Part shown: positions 47,685 to 61,200 of the stretch, piece by piece
Layout: the number at the start of each line of letters is the position of its first letter
Numbering within the stretch: position 1 is the first letter of the stretch
Assembly (NCBI RefSeq): GCF_036785885.1
Contig: NC_092323.1
Location: 8,192,501 to 8,256,500, forward strand
Length of the DNA stretch: 64,000 nt
Direction: 5' to 3'
Source of the DNA: Coffea arabica
Taxonomy: Eukaryota; Streptophyta; Magnoliopsida; Gentianales; Rubiaceae
Notes under the pieces: model-generated
Seen by the model: only the letters and a program-made list of their open reading frames with translations
Database searches by the model: none
What the model was told of the DNA's origin: nothing
Position numbers and translations under genes: made by a program

Positions 47685-48507
47685 ATATAAGGGTACCAAT
47701 AGTACCGTGGGTTAGTTGTTAATTTGTGTCAAACGTCCACTTTAGGGTTGGCTGCTTGGTGAAATTGAGGTTATTGTTATTGCCCTCGGAAGCGAAATAA
47801 TCGAAATCTACGACAAGGGATTTCAACCAAGTAAACTTACGAAGAAATTGTGGCAGATAATCCAGCACCAGGTAGTGATCGAAGGCACAATAGGGTGGCG
47901 AAAATGTCCACATGACGGAGTCATAGGCTGCCAGCTGAAGAAACACCATAGGATAGGTGACAGCATGGACCAGTTTGCCGGGAAAAGCAGCCAGTCGGAG
48001 TGTGGGATCACGTTGGATGAGTGAGATCTGAAGAGGGATTTTGAAAGAAACAGATTCGGATTTGTAAACAAGAGAAGAGAATCTTTTGGAGACTAAAGGA
48101 ACACCTAAAGAGATATTTGGCTTCAAAAACTTTGTCAAGAATGACGGAAACTATTGCATCTGGTAATCGCTTGAATGGATCAACAATTTCTTTTCCTCGA
48201 TGTTCTTCTACAGCGGCTGCTCCAAATTTTTGAAATTTTCAAATGAGCCACTTGATGTTTCTTTATTCTCAAATGAAGTGAAAAAGTTTCTAAAATCTTA
48301 TGTAAATCTTGAACTAACTTTTAGTATAGGTTGAAACAAGGTTAATATAGGAATTTCATATTTTCCGTTAAATTGGACGATTTCCATTCATTGCCCAAAT
48401 TAATCCAAACCACGAGGGGGTTCTTTGGGGGTTTTCAAATAATGAGGAGGCTTTATGATAATAACCCAAATCACAAGGAAATTTAGTGTATTTTACCCTT
48501 TTCTTTT
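46991..48507. mobile_element. Pack-MULE: Mutator-like element carrying a captured gene fragment
   Basis: The element is 47000-48498 (1499 bases). Both ends begin GGGTAAAATACACTAAA and are inverted copies for about 140 bases with scattered differences (shared blocks TTGGGTTATTATCATAAAG and CCTCCTCATTATTTGAAAAC). Both flanks are TTTTCTTTT (46991-46999 and 48499-48507), an exact 9-bp target duplication, which is the Mutator length. No transposase is encoded. The interior holds a decayed F-box gene fragment on the minus strand and a CAT microsatellite at about 47660-47682. A GC-richer block at about 47560-47650 may be a second acquired piece. An exact duplication with 140-base inverted ends suggests a fairly recent insertion. 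Confidence 0.82.
47719..48240 (-). pseudogene. Captured F-box gene fragment inside the Pack-MULE
   Basis: Reading leftward from about 48240, the minus strand encodes an acidic lead-in and then KEIVDPFKRLPDAIVSVILD, which fits the start of an F-box (xLPDxIVxxILxKVxxxK). The continuation VSKRFSSLVYKSES is the usual second half of an F-box, but it sits in another frame, so there is a frameshift near 48100. A 100-residue stretch (LIQRDPTLRLAAFPGKLVHA, VTYPMVFLQLAAYD, YLPQFLRKFTWLKSL) then runs to about 47760. I do not recognise the exact F-box subfamily. It has no introns in view and lacks the C-terminal part, consistent with a transduplicated piece of a host gene. Confidence 0.65.
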
Positions 48508-49884
48508 TAACTCTCCCAGCCCCTTTTATCATATGGAATGGAACGCGATCTTGACGGTGGTGATTGAAGGCCAATTCATTAAAAAAAAACTTTTTCCTTA
48601 AAAAAAAAAAATTTAATAAAAGCTATTGGGTGGGTAGGGGGATGATAGGTTGGTCTCAATCGATGAGGGGTCGATCAATTACCACCACACCACACCACAC
48701 CAGCTGAACAATTTCTGAGCAGAACACATGCATTCAATCCATGGGGCAGGCGGGCGGCGTCTGGCAGTTGACCAGCGGATGGCTGCAGCAGCATGCAATG
48801 CAATGCACGACTCCTTCATCGTCCATGTACGGGACACGATGACATGCCGAAGCCCTTTACTTGCGGAGGCACTTAATCCATACATACCACAAATTTCAAG
48901 TTTGATGATGATTAATTTCCCATGGACAAGTTTGATTTTTCGAAGGCACATATATTTGCTTTTGTGGAGAGGTTTTTGCTTCTACAATGACAGTTTCACA
49001 GATTTATTTAATGTATTTGCTTTTCCATCACTGTCCGTACTTTACTTTGCCCCTATCATATTCATTTTAACGCCGAGGAAGATTACTTACGCATGATTAT
49101 AAGGAACCAAGAGGAAGAAGAGTAAAAGAGATGGACGTTTAGTGTAATTAATCTTATGCAACGTATGGAGTTCTTGTTATAACACCCATCTACAAGGTGG
49201 TTACAAATTAAAATGAAGTTGCACTACTTTCTCGCAAGTTAAAATGCCAAGGGCTGAGAGAACTCTGAGGAGCAAGGACATGTGCAGGAATGACTTCCAA
49301 CTACTGACTGCAAATTTACCAAGTAGTAATGAAAAGGACGCAACAGTCTGTGACTACTATTCATGCACAGACCTTAACAGCCAGCTGCATCACCGTGCAA
49401 TATATATAACAGCCAGTTTTAGACTACTGTTACTGAAGACTACCGCAATATTTTATATACCAGAACAATTCATCGTGCGAATTTATGAAGGGGTGGCCCA
49501 ATTGTAAGGTGATCATCCGACCAGTTAGGTCCAAAATACTAATGCATCTATTTACCTCTTTATCAGGAATATCACTTCCCCAACTACCGTAGAATTTAAC
49601 CCAAAAAGGCTAAAGCATTGCCCCAATTTAACACAAAGGAATGACCAAAGACATGCCAGTGATAGGCAAAAGCATTATTGTATGTGAACGGTTTCAATTT
49701 TTTACATGGATGATCAAAATATGACAAACCACATAGTATTAGATATAGGGCCAATCTATAGGGTTGCAATCAAGACATCTTGGGATTGCCTGCTATATTT
49801 TTAGAGTATTTGACAGTGTGACCTGTGAAGCATTTCAAGACACATGTATAAAGTCAACTCATTTTATTGGTTCACTGAATTCCA
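48508..49884. other. Intergenic region after the Pack-MULE
   Basis: No gene is supported. A GC-richer block at about 48720-48870 is open in several frames but has no recognisable domain. Confidence 0.45.
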
Positions 49885-52800
49885 TCATGAGCTCTCCGGA
49901 AGATCTGAAACTTTTGGTTTTGGGACATCCAATCTTAAAGGTATGACATCTTGGGACTTTCCTTTTGCAGCCTCCTCCCTTTCCTCCAACTTCCTTGTTT
50001 CCCTAAACTCCGCATATGGGTAGTAATGCTGGTACATGTACAAGCAAAAGCCTCGACGACACAACTTGATTTGCATTTAGAGCTCATGCTTCCCATGTCT
50101 TCTAGAGAATCTTACCGCAAACCACCATTAAGAGAGAGCCAATGGCTATAATTCATTAATGGAGGTTACCAGAGGTTCTTTACTCTTTTTAATCAGAAAA
50201 CAAAGTCATCCAACGAAATAAAAACCTCCCACGTCTCCATATTCAAGTTTATCATGCATACTTTAGATGATCAAGGTTAAAAGGTGGTCATCTCATACAT
50301 TATTTGTCCATATCTTTTCCAGCACATCACCCTATTTAAGAAGTATTTACTCGGTCCTTTTTACAAAGACAAACCCTCCTCAAGTTTTGGCATTTCGTAC
50401 ATCACTGAACCCTATTCGAAATCTGGAGCCTTATCAAGAGAAAAATCACTGAGTCTTTTAACTTGTCACACCACCTTCTCTACTTGGTTTGTGTTATTGC
50501 TTACCATTTCCAGCTCAATATGAAGATCAACCAGCACTTACAAAATCAAACTCAGTTGCAGAAAATTTTCGTTCCAAATACGAAATATTAAGGAAAATAT
50601 CGTATGAGTTTCAACATCAAAAGAAGCAATTATGTTTAAGCTGTAACTGAAACATACAACGGCAATTTAGGCTGCGGTAAAGAAAACATAAAACGCAACT
50701 TCACGCACTTTAAGACATACTCATTTAAAGTTACAGCTGGTGCTAAAAGTTCTTGCAATTCCTGTGTTGCACAACAGTTCCCTGCAAAAACAAAATGGAT
50801 ACAATCTTAGTCATAAGCTACAACACATTATATCATTTGTCATGAGAAAAATTGGAGTCATTCACAACAACCAAAACCCTTCCCTGTCTATAACTTCTTG
50901 TAATTGACTCCAGTTTTCTTAACGAGGCCAATAATATGCATCCGCTAAGAATTAAAAACGAATCTTGCTAACATAAGCAGAAACAAGAAATCGCAGTATA
51001 ATTAGCAATACAGAAGCAATTTCGACAGAGAAATTTAAATAAATTTTATAGCATAGATGTAGGAGGTAAAAACAAGAGAATAAAGACGAGTATCATAACT
51101 GCCTACACTGTGCAAACTAAATTCGTACAAGTGCTAGCAGGATAATTGTGCTATTGAATCTGGATCTACTTTCCCTAAATTTATTTTACAGGCATATCAG
51201 AATATGAACCAACACTGATCCAGGAAATGAAAGAGGGATTCAATAGGTTTAAGAAATTTTCATCTGTATCAAATGGAAGGGAGTAGCAGCCGGTAAAAAG
51301 GTTGGTAAGCCAACACAGTGAACTATATCCTGGTGTTTTAGAATATACATCTTTCCTTAATTGAAGTCATATATAAGCATATTTCGCTACCATGATGTTG
51401 TGAATCAACATAAACCAGCCAAATTTTCTGACTTGTCCTTTGCAATCTGCATCACTCAGACCTGTCCAGCATTTTACCCATGAAGAAGAGTTTATGCCCA
51501 TTTAACCTCTCTGTACCTTTTCTTCACCAACATTTAATTGGAAACCTCATGCATTTCCTTCATGGAATTATCTAAGCAACTAAGCATTTTAATGTTTTCC
51601 ATGTATACAATATACAACCACAAAAGACCAAACTTAGCTTGAGTATTCTCAAACTTTGTCCTGAATATAACCATATAAGCCTTAATAAACTTTGTCACCT
51701 GCATCTGAGTTCCCTGTTTGCCACTTCCAGTATGGTAAAAAGTAGACCACCACAAAAGATCTAACATAGCTCAAGTGTTCTCATAAGTTGTTCTAAACAT
51801 AGTCGTACGAGACAAAAGAACTATTTCACTTGCTTCTGAGGTCGGGGAGTTCAACTTTCAATGTGTCCAAAGAAAGTTACAATGAAGGATTGCTAGGCCT
51901 CCTATTCTACTGAATTGCCCAATCAAGTGGAGTATATGAAAAATTAAAAAAATAATAATTTCTTTACCATTTCATTTATTTCTTCCACTGACTTTTAGCT
52001 GTTCTATCACATATGACTGCAAATATAGCTGTAGATGTGGAAACCTAGTATTAAGTACTTCCACACATGAACAAGACAAAAACCTACAACTCATCTCACT
52101 TCATTCATAACCGTTGAAGTTGCTCCTAACAAATATCATGCCACATCTAAGCAAATGCCAAGCTAGCCACATCACAAACTTTTTGTTTTTTCAATGCAAA
52201 AAGACATAATTTTTATCAACAAAAGGAGGCAGATACTTGCAAGGAAACAGCATACAGCATCCTTTTAACACAAGGACGGGAGGTATGGCTGAAGTTCAGC
52301 AATTTGGAGCAACCAACAACAATGAGAAGGGCATTCAAGATATGAGGAGTTCATATATTGACCACTCGATGGAAAAACAGCAAAAGAAATAGAGGTACTA
52401 AGAGAACTTCAGCAGCAGTATATAACATGCCCAATATATACCATGACTAGCAAATGCAGGATTGATGGAGAATTGGTTATTTCAAGATCCCAGCAAGGAA
52501 TCACAATTGCCTTGTACACAATTTTTAAGGAGCAAAGATTTCAATTTACATGAAAATTAAAAAGGAAAGAAAACACATAACCAGAAAAAGCCGATCACAA
52601 AAGAAAACAAAGCCAAATCATCCGCCCAACTTTTTATCGAAATTAGCAATTAAAATGTGATCTTGCAAAAACAAGCAATACTAAAATATTAGTACCTCCT
52701 ACAAAACTCGGCAAAATATCGGAAGCCATTGTAGAAAACAAACCACATCAAAACGACCACCAAGATATCTATCAAACTGTTAAGTATCCCACATCAATCA

Positions 52801-53193
52801 ACTCCAATAAAGATCCAAATTACAGCATAGAGGATTGCATTTAAAATTTACAGAAATCTAATCATTAAAGCTTATGAGGAAATGAATCAGCCAAAAGGAT
52901 ACTGAAGAGGCAACGTTCCCACCAGTCGAGCATGTAGAGTCCAAAAGTGACATTATATAAATAAATTTTACGTTGAAACCAATTCATTCTTTAATTTTGT
53001 GAGACGCTTATGAGAATGATATCAGAGAATCAGTTGAAAAATTTTCAACTAATTGAATGATATCAGAATCGAGTGAATCAAATTGAAGGATGAGAAAATT
53101 CAGCGGCGAATTTGTGTTACCTTGCTCTAGGAAATTTTTCCCAGCTGCACATCCGAAAGATGAGTTCAGACAATCGTTAACATTAGCCGCCAT
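49885..53193 (-). CDS. Candidate small multi-exon gene of unknown function
   Basis: I do not recognise this family. Exon 1 (53193-53121) starts MAANVNDCLNSSFGCAAGKN and ends at a GTAACA donor in phase 1. A downstream exon with a TTTTTGCAG acceptor starting at 50781 fits that phase and continues NCCATQELQELLAPAVTLNE. It then either runs to a stop at 50636 or splices at GTATGT or GTGAAG donors. A third open stretch (50076-49885) encodes a charged segment (RETRKLEEREEAAKGKSQ) ending in a stop and could be the last exon. A second ATG exon (52729-52696, MASDILPSFVG) also ends in phase 1 and might be an alternative first exon. The product would be about 70-120 residues with paired cysteines. The model rests on open frames, phases and splice signals only. 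Confidence 0.35.
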
Positions 53194-53605
53194 TTTAAGG
53201 AGTCGAGCTCGGATCAGATGGCTACAAAGGTTTTTTTTTTTTTTTTTTTCAGTTTACTTTTTTCTCTCTCTCTCTCTCGAGGACCTTAGGCTTTTTAGAA
53301 TGAATTTATTTTTGGTCAAATTCCTCGGACACCCTTCATGAGTTTTTTAAGGACCTTGGCTTTTTAGAATGAGTTTTTCTTAGGCTTTTTAGAATGAGTT
53401 TTTCTTCCACAAATATCTCCAAATCAACGTTTGCAATCTATAAAAAGTTTCGAATCATCATTATTGAGGTGCAAATGTTTGATCCTTTTTATAGAGGTAA
53501 ATGTTCATTTAGGAACTTTGAAAAAAAAATTACTAAGGTCTAATATTACTAGAAACAAAGTAATCAATTGCATCATTGGATTATGCATGGTTAAATTTTT
53601 CACTA

Positions 53606-53742
53606 ATATGTGTTTGGATTGTAAATTATTTAAGATAATTGTATGAAAAAGTACTGTAGCATTTTTTTGATATGATGTATGTGAGATAAAAAAATGATTG
53701 AAAAATGTGTTGATGATGCAAGCAAATCAGTGTGTGTAAAAT
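53606..53742. mobile_element. Short MITE, TGTTTGGATT family, copy 6
   Basis: It starts ATGTGTTTGGATTGTAAATT and carries the family core TACTGTAGCATTTTTTTGAT followed by ATGATGTATGTGAGATAAAA. The right end (GCAAGCAAATCAG) is eroded. Confidence 0.5.
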
Positions 53743-54666
53743 TTAAATTCAAAGTATAATGGGTATAAGTGGACATTTCAAACCATAAGAGATATGTCTT
53801 AAAATCACTTAACTATAAAGCGTGTATGTGAAATTGATCTTTTTATTGTTCGATGCAAATTTTTTTCCCTTTTTGTCATTTTGCCAATTACTCTCTTTTC
53901 ATTTTTTGGCTCATTTTCAGGAAAAGAGACGAGTTAGAAAATTCAAAATTATTTTCCAAAAAAAAGATTAAAATCAAGTAAATAATTGCCCATTACCCCA
54001 AAAAATGATGCGTCCTTGTGCATACATTGCCGTTGTAATTTGTAAGCAATTTGTTTTGTTGATCTCGCAATTACTATATATAAATTAAAAAAATTTACTA
54101 TTACATAATTAAAAGTAATTCAAATTTAAAAAAATAACACATCAAAACAGAGTTAATTAATTGTATAGTACCACAAATTAGCACTCCTATCTTTACATGC
54201 GATATGGAAAGCTAAGATGAAAGAAGTAAAAAAAAAAAAATTGTCTTCCTCTAAGCTATCGTCTTAAAAGTACGAGTCAAACGAAAAAAATGAATTTATT
54301 TAGAAAAAAGAATAATCACAACATTGTCTCAAATATGCTTAATATTTTTTATTTAAATTTTCAAGAAACAAATTTTGAAAACAAAAACCATCACCTGCCT
54401 GAGCCGACAAAAAAAAAAGAAATAATAAGTTATAAAAGAAAAGAAAAGAAATTTCTTTTCAAATTGATAGACAGATTAAAAAAGAAAAAAAATAATTGTA
54501 GATACATTAGATATTATCATTTTATTATTGAACATTTTATTCACAACTTTCTTTCCATTTCTTTCAACCTGTCCCTCCATTTCCTTTCTTTTTATTCCCA
54601 CTTAAAACTCCGAAACAAGAGAAATCCCTTCTTCTTCTTCTTCTTTTTCCTTCTTTGCTCTCCAAG

Positions 54667-55020
54667 GCTTAGTTTGGGAGTTTAGGATAGAAAAGAAAAG
54701 AAGGGAAAGCTTAAGTTATGAGAGAAGAGAAGAGATTGTTATGTTGTTTGGGAGTTTTGAGAATTAATGGAATAATTTTGGATATGAAAGTCATTAAATA
54801 TTTATTCAAGGCATTTTTAAGAACAAAATAGGTATTTTAGAAAAATTAATAAGTTTTCTCCAAACTTTCTCTCCATTTCTTTCCAATTTGGGAGGAAACA
54901 TTTTTGTCACTATCCATCATCTCATTTCATTTCTTTTCTTTCCTACTTAAAACTATCAAACAAAGGAAAATCAATCTTTCTCTTCTTTGCTATCCAAATC
55001 ATTCACTCCCAAATGAACCC
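54667..55020. mobile_element. MITE-like element with TTTGGGAGT inverted ends
   Basis: The left end is GCTTAGTTTGGGAGTTTAGG. The right end on the minus strand is GGGTTCATTTGGGAGTGAAT. Both then lead to GGATAG. The interior holds AAACTTTCTCTCCATTTCTTTCC, and related sequence just left of it (54545-54665) suggests a second, older or partial copy. The superfamily is not determined. Confidence 0.45.
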
Positions 55021-55222
55021 CAAATCTCACCTTCCAAAAAGGAGGGGGCAATTGAGTAATTAAACCCTGGACTAAACCCTTCCCGAGTAGAACAACGGCG
55101 GCAAAATTTTCGTGGAACTGTTCTTACATTCGAGCTTCCTTCAAAAATCTCTTCTTCCCCAGCTTTGCTCCGCATGCATTTTTCTTCACAGCTTTAGGCC
55201 AATACCATCAGTAGCGGCGGAC

Positions 55223-58200
55223 ATGGACTTTGACGACCTGGACGAGCCGAGCCAGGCTCCAACCCGGCCCTCTCGTTTCGCACCCAAGGGCTCCAAATTC
55301 AAACCTAAAACAGAGCCAGTTGCAGCAACCTCGAACTCCATTGCTAAAAAGGAGGAATTAGATTCCAAACCAGTATCACCGATTAATTCCTCCACCACCG
55401 CTGCCGCTGGAAAAGCTGAAGATGCAGCATCCGCTTCCGTTTCCCAATCCGTGGCAATGGATGTCGATGCGAAGGTGGAAGAAGAAGCAGAGCAACCGAA
55501 AGATGAACCGATGGAGTCGAGAGAAGAAGGAGAAGATGAAATTGTGAGAGAAATTGATGTTTATCTGACACCTTCTATTGATCCTAATACCAAGGTTAGT
55601 GTTTCTGCGTTAATTAATCTGTACAAAATGTTCTAGTGATTTTTTTTATTTGTTTACATTAGTTTCTATTTAATATTTCAGCTATACGTGTTGCAATATC
55701 CTCTGAGGCCATTGTGGCGGCCATATGAATTAAATGATAGATGCGAAGAGGTGCGTGTTTTTCCCTTTCTTACCTAACTTAGAATGATAGGCTGGGTTAA
55801 GTTTCATGAGTTGACATTCTTTTAGAAAAATTGAATCAAAGAGTGGAATGAACTGCTGTATAGGAAGGAATTTGATCCCATTCTTAGGTTGAGTACTAAA
55901 GGAGGGGTTTGGGATTGATTTGCAGGTGCGAGTGAAGTCTAAAAGTGCTGAAGTAGAAGTTGATTTGGCAGTTGATGTTGATTCCAAGAATTATGACTCT
56001 GATGCTGATCCTAGAGTTTCAATGACTAAGCAGGTAGCCTGTTTTCTAATTTCATTATTCATGTGTTCTGTCCAAATTATACAAGTGTGGCAAATTTTGA
56101 CAGAAATCAAGTCTTTTGATGTAGCGATTGCTTTTGAACACCTACTAAATGAAACCTTGCAACAGCACAGTGACATAGCTCATAGAGTTTATTGGATGAG
56201 GGACCTGATAAGGCCTCTCCAAGTCCATAAGAAGTATCTTTATAACTGATATACTTCCCAGCATATGCGCTAGACTTCCTGATTGCAAAATCTGTAGTCT
56301 CAATGGGCTTCCACATGATCCTGTGTTTTTTCTGATTAAATAAAGCTGATAGGATTCTTGAAGTATTAAAGTTCCTTGTAGCCGTTTGAAGTTTCCGTGA
56401 ACTACTAGCTAAATCATAGCTAAACTCCTATACCTTTTGTTTTTTTTTTTGGGGGTCCTAGATTGCCCATAGTTTGATAGAGTTTTATATTTTGTGATTG
56501 GATGATTTTCTTTGTCTTCAAAGAGTTTTTGTTTCATATCTTTATGCTATTAGTATGGCCGGGATTTGTTTTTCTGTGTGATTTCTGTTGAATCTCGTTT
56601 GATTTAGGTATATTACCAGTACAATCCATAATATGTTTGCCTGCGGTCCTTTCCAGACTCTTACCTCATCATGGAAGCCACCTGTCACAGCTGGATATGC
56701 TGTTGGAGTTCTTGTTGGAAACAAGGTATGCTCTTTTATCTCGTTGATTCTCATTTTACATGTATTTTGTGTTTTTCTATTTGGACTTATTGGACTCTAT
56801 GCTTTCTGTTTGCTTCTGTTATTTCTGGTTGTTTCTTGCCTTGACCTTCTTCTCGTCTAACATTATAAGCAATTGAAACTTAAAATTGTAGGTAATACTC
56901 ATGGTTATCTCACTATAGCAGTATGATAGCAGGACTCTACAAAGTTGAATTGCATTGCAAATTAAGAGAAATCAAATTCAACAAGAAAATTTTTGACATT
57001 TCTGGACATAAATGTGTAATGGCCTTACCAACTTTAGCAGGAGCATTGAAACAATGTATTCACTGAGAGGCAGACTGTCTATCTACCGCAGTTTTCCAAG
57101 AGACGAATCAATTAAATGACTAGTCACTGCATAAAACATCCACCTTTCTGTGAATCTATTTGCACTTGTCCAAGAGAAAGAGAAGGATAAAGATTGCGTA
57201 TTCATCATATCCACACTCATAAGCACAGACGGCAACTGACAGTTGAGAAAACTTCTGGCAGAACTATCACTGATAAACCCACAAGTCTTTATAGATAGTT
57301 ACTTATTTTCTGCTGATTTTGGGCGCTCCTCTCTAGAATACGGTGAAATTATTAGAAATGAATGGTTGTTGGTTGCCCTTTGCCCGTTTTAATTCTTGTT
57401 TGACTTTTGCTAAATGAAATTAGTTATAACAATACTCAATTAGAAGATTTTTCTTGTACGTGTGACTTGTTTCGCAGTTCTATATTGTAAAGTTCTATGA
57501 TTGCTTTTTTGTCATGCAGTTACACCTGAATCCTATTCATGCAGTTGTGCAGCTCCGACCTTCAATGCAGCATTATAAGCCTGAGAGTTCTAAACGGCGA
57601 ACTACTGCAAGCAGTAACCTTGAAGATAACACAAAGGGGGAAGAAGTAACTACTGGGTCATTGAAGAAGCAGGTTCTGCATTCTGCCCCTCTTTTCTCGT
57701 TTTGCCAGTGAAGCTACTATACCTTTTAGTCATAATTTTTATGAGGTCCAATGATCTGATGAAATGGAAGATGTAAAACATGCTCACTTTTAATGATGAT
57801 GAGGATACACTGGAATATTTGATTTATCCAAGCTTAATCTCTCTCAGGATTTAATCCCCTTGGTTAATTCTAGACTTCAAAGAGAGATGTATGGTGTTGG
57901 GGTCTTTGCTAGGCATCTAGACAGTGCTATTGCAGGCACTTTTGTAGGGCAAAGTTTTATGTATCATTTCTGGATTGAGTCATGCTAAATAAAGCATTTC
58001 TGAGTGTCCATTATCTGATCAGATCTTATAAACTTGGATTACTTCGTCTGCAGGGTAAGTCATCTGGGCCTGTGATTGAGCAGAACAAAGATACTAGAGA
58101 GGTATCCTTCCATTTGGTCTTTAAATTGTTCTTCAAGAAAAAATTCATTCATATTAATCTCAGCAACTATCGTTCATTTTAAAAATTCATTCATGCAATT

Positions 58201-61200
58201 GTCTTTAAATTGTTCTTCAAGAAAGAATTCATTCATTTTCCTCGCATAGGTTTGTCATTTTTATTATGACTACAGTCCTTGAAATAGAGATTAGATAACT
58301 ACAGTATTTTGTTAAAAATTCAAAAGCTGCAGTATTTTGTTTTGTGCTTTTTATTGTATGGAAAAATTGGTAAAGTGGATTATCAATCACGAGTGTGAAC
58401 AGCATATCTTTATGGATTGAGTGATTTATTTATTTATTTACTTTTTGCTTATTAAATGATAGATGCGCCTTTTACAACTTATCAGTCTCTTCATTCTTCT
58501 CTTCTCTTTCTCAGGATTGGATACCTCTCAACTACCATGGAGCAAGGAGTGATATTTCGATGAGATATGTGAGAAAAATGGTTGAACATGATTCTTCTCA
58601 TATACAATTTTCAATGAACAGGTATGATTCATTACTGTATTTTGTACCCTGTTAGTAATGAGTTAGAACCCACCTGGAATCTGCTGAGCAAAAATGTGGT
58701 GCAGCTTGAGTAGAAGACAGTTTAAAGAGTTTTAGCTTCTAAAGCTTTTCGCTTTAACCCCATTCGTCTTTTGTTTTCAATTTTGAAGGCATGACTATGT
58801 GAACACCTTGTGTCCTGGCACATCAAATGAGAATAATGGATCCAATGGGCCTTCGAGAAGGTATTTAACACATTAATTGAGTGATAGGTGACATAAGCAC
58901 TGATTTTTATGTTACAATGTCAATTTTTTTCTTTCTTAATTTCGAATTTTTTACATACAAACTCATTGGGGTTAAATTCTCTATCATACTGGATGACTTG
59001 TTGATTTCTATCAGTGGATAAGAAAATGTCTGTTTAGTGGATGAGTAATTTACATGCTCATTTGGCTTTGGCTGGTTAGAGTTGTACCTCATATGGTCCT
59101 TTAGCTTTCTTTAGATACGTTGATATCAGGTCATCCACTGTCATCTGTAGGAATACAATTTTGATGTTGCTTTGGTACAATACTTGTTGGCTTTTTGCTG
59201 TGGTGGTAGAATCGTGTTTCATTGCTTCACTCAAGTGATCTCATTGTCTGATTTTTTCCTGTTCCTGCCTTTACATCCCGTCTCAAGAGCCAGCAATGAC
59301 TGACATTTGGTGATAGGGACTCTCCAAATGCTCAGTTTCTTATGGAACTTATATTTATTTCTATTCCTGCATTTTCTTTTGGTGCCAATTTCTATTCGTG
59401 CTTTTGAGATTGTCTCTCTTTCTGAATTGTTGAGACTCCAGGGTTTTGCTCTCATTGCCACTTGAAGAACGATTTAGAACTTGGCTTCTTCAGGTACATT
59501 CTGCTTATTTGGACTCGTGAAATTCATTGAATGAATGAACTATAGATTTTTATTGGAACCTGAGTGATGACTGTAGTTGATCTGCTTTTAATTTTATGAA
59601 TTTAATTAGTTTTTTCAGTAATGCTGTTTCTTGTTTGGTTGTGTATATCTTTTGTAAATTTTCAATGTTCAACTTACACACTCTGCTCTTTGTTTGGACA
59701 TATAATCCTGTAGCAGAAACACTACCTAGAGTATGCATGGCAGACCCAAAAAATTGGTAATACCAAAGAATTTCATCCGTTGGCAAATGTGACCACAAAT
59801 ACTCTCTTGGCATTTCATTTACTGGTTGAGGATTTCTTAAAATTGTGAAACTTTGCAATGTCGCAATATGATACTATTTTATTGCCAATGTGTTCCATCT
59901 GACAGTATACAAATAATTGCTAGATATGCCATATTGAAGTATCAAAAGTCCAGATAGCCCTGGGTCAGTTATTACAGAAGTCATTAGCTTGTAATGGGAT
60001 TGCATAGCAAGCACTTTTTGCTAGGATCATCGGAGAGGTGCTTGTAAACCCAAAGCAGTAGCATGGTATACTGAAAAATTCATAGGACTTATTACTTAGA
60101 ACGATGGAATGCTATTTCTGTACCATCTGATTAACCTTGCTGGCAATAGATGCTCCGATTTCCTACTTGACTGCTGGTCAGCTCATTGAAGATCAAAATT
60201 CAACATGTTTGGAGTTTTAATTTTTAGCAGATTGGACATGGGTATAAAGTTTTTTGAGGGTTGTATCACCACAGCATTAATTCTTTTATCTGTTGCAGTT
60301 TCTGTTCACAATTCCCAGCTTCTGCCTACTTGGTTTTTAGTCATCATGGGAAGTTAGAGTTGATGACCTTGTACTTGTAATTCTGCTTTATAACTTTATT
60401 TGAAGTAATGTGGAGAAAAACCTTCACAAATGTGATGGTCCTGGGCCTCTGCACTTCTGTTCATCAACTTTCTCTTCTTCAATTTCAAACTTAATATGAC
60501 AAATAGATCTAGTATCTTGATGTACACAAGGGCCTTTCTAATCCAAAACTTTTGTCTGACATTACTGAATTGTTAGAAGTTAGCTACCCATCTCTGTTTT
60601 AGACAGATTGTTAAAGACGATTAAGAGATTTTTCATTGTAATGCTTCTCAATTATCCTCCTTTTTTTCCTTTATTGACATTTTTTAAAATTACTTTGTTG
60701 GTATACCTTAATTTGTTTATTCCCCGTTTAATCAGTTAGGTAGTTATTATTATTATTATTATTATTTCTATAGGGGCCTCCAATCCATCGTTTTGATGCT
60801 TTAAAGCATTTGGCACCTGATGCATCTGTCGAGGATATCTTGGCAGTCCTCAGCCAACATGCTCAATTAGTTCAAGGCTTGTGGATTCCCAAAAGTTCAC
60901 TGCTGTATGGAAAAGATCAAGGAATTGATGCTTTAGCGAGGGATTATGTTCTTCTTCTGTTTAGCAGGACTCCTATTATTAACAATTCACAACTACCACA
61001 ACAACAGAAACTCAATAGAGCTATGAGAGATGTACTTAACACAATAGCTTTTGAGAGAGCTTCTCTTAATGATTGGAAGTTCAAAGAGCCTCCTGACATG
61101 ACATTCATAAAACTTAACCCTAAGATTGTCAGAGAACAGGAACAAACTTGGGAACGCTTGGAGAAACTGATAACTGAAAAGATCTTTGGAGATAAAATCA

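Larger units (their letters stand above)
53194..55222. other. Intergenic region and RPC5 promoter
   Basis: It contains CT-rich DNA at 53260, three imperfect copies of GGCTTTTTAGAATGAGTTT at 53289-53405, two MITE-like elements (listed separately), and the RPC5 leader just before 55223. No gene is seen. Confidence 0.5.

Noticed and set aside
51534-51767. 77-codon minus-strand frame within the candidate small gene
   Set aside because: It lies in the presumed long intron beside an imperfect direct repeat (about 51617 and 51753); no coding signal or phase fit.
55112-55222. Upstream extension of the RPC5 reading frame to 55112
   Set aside because: It begins with GTG, not ATG; the first ATG in frame is 55223, which also matches the acidic start expected for the family.
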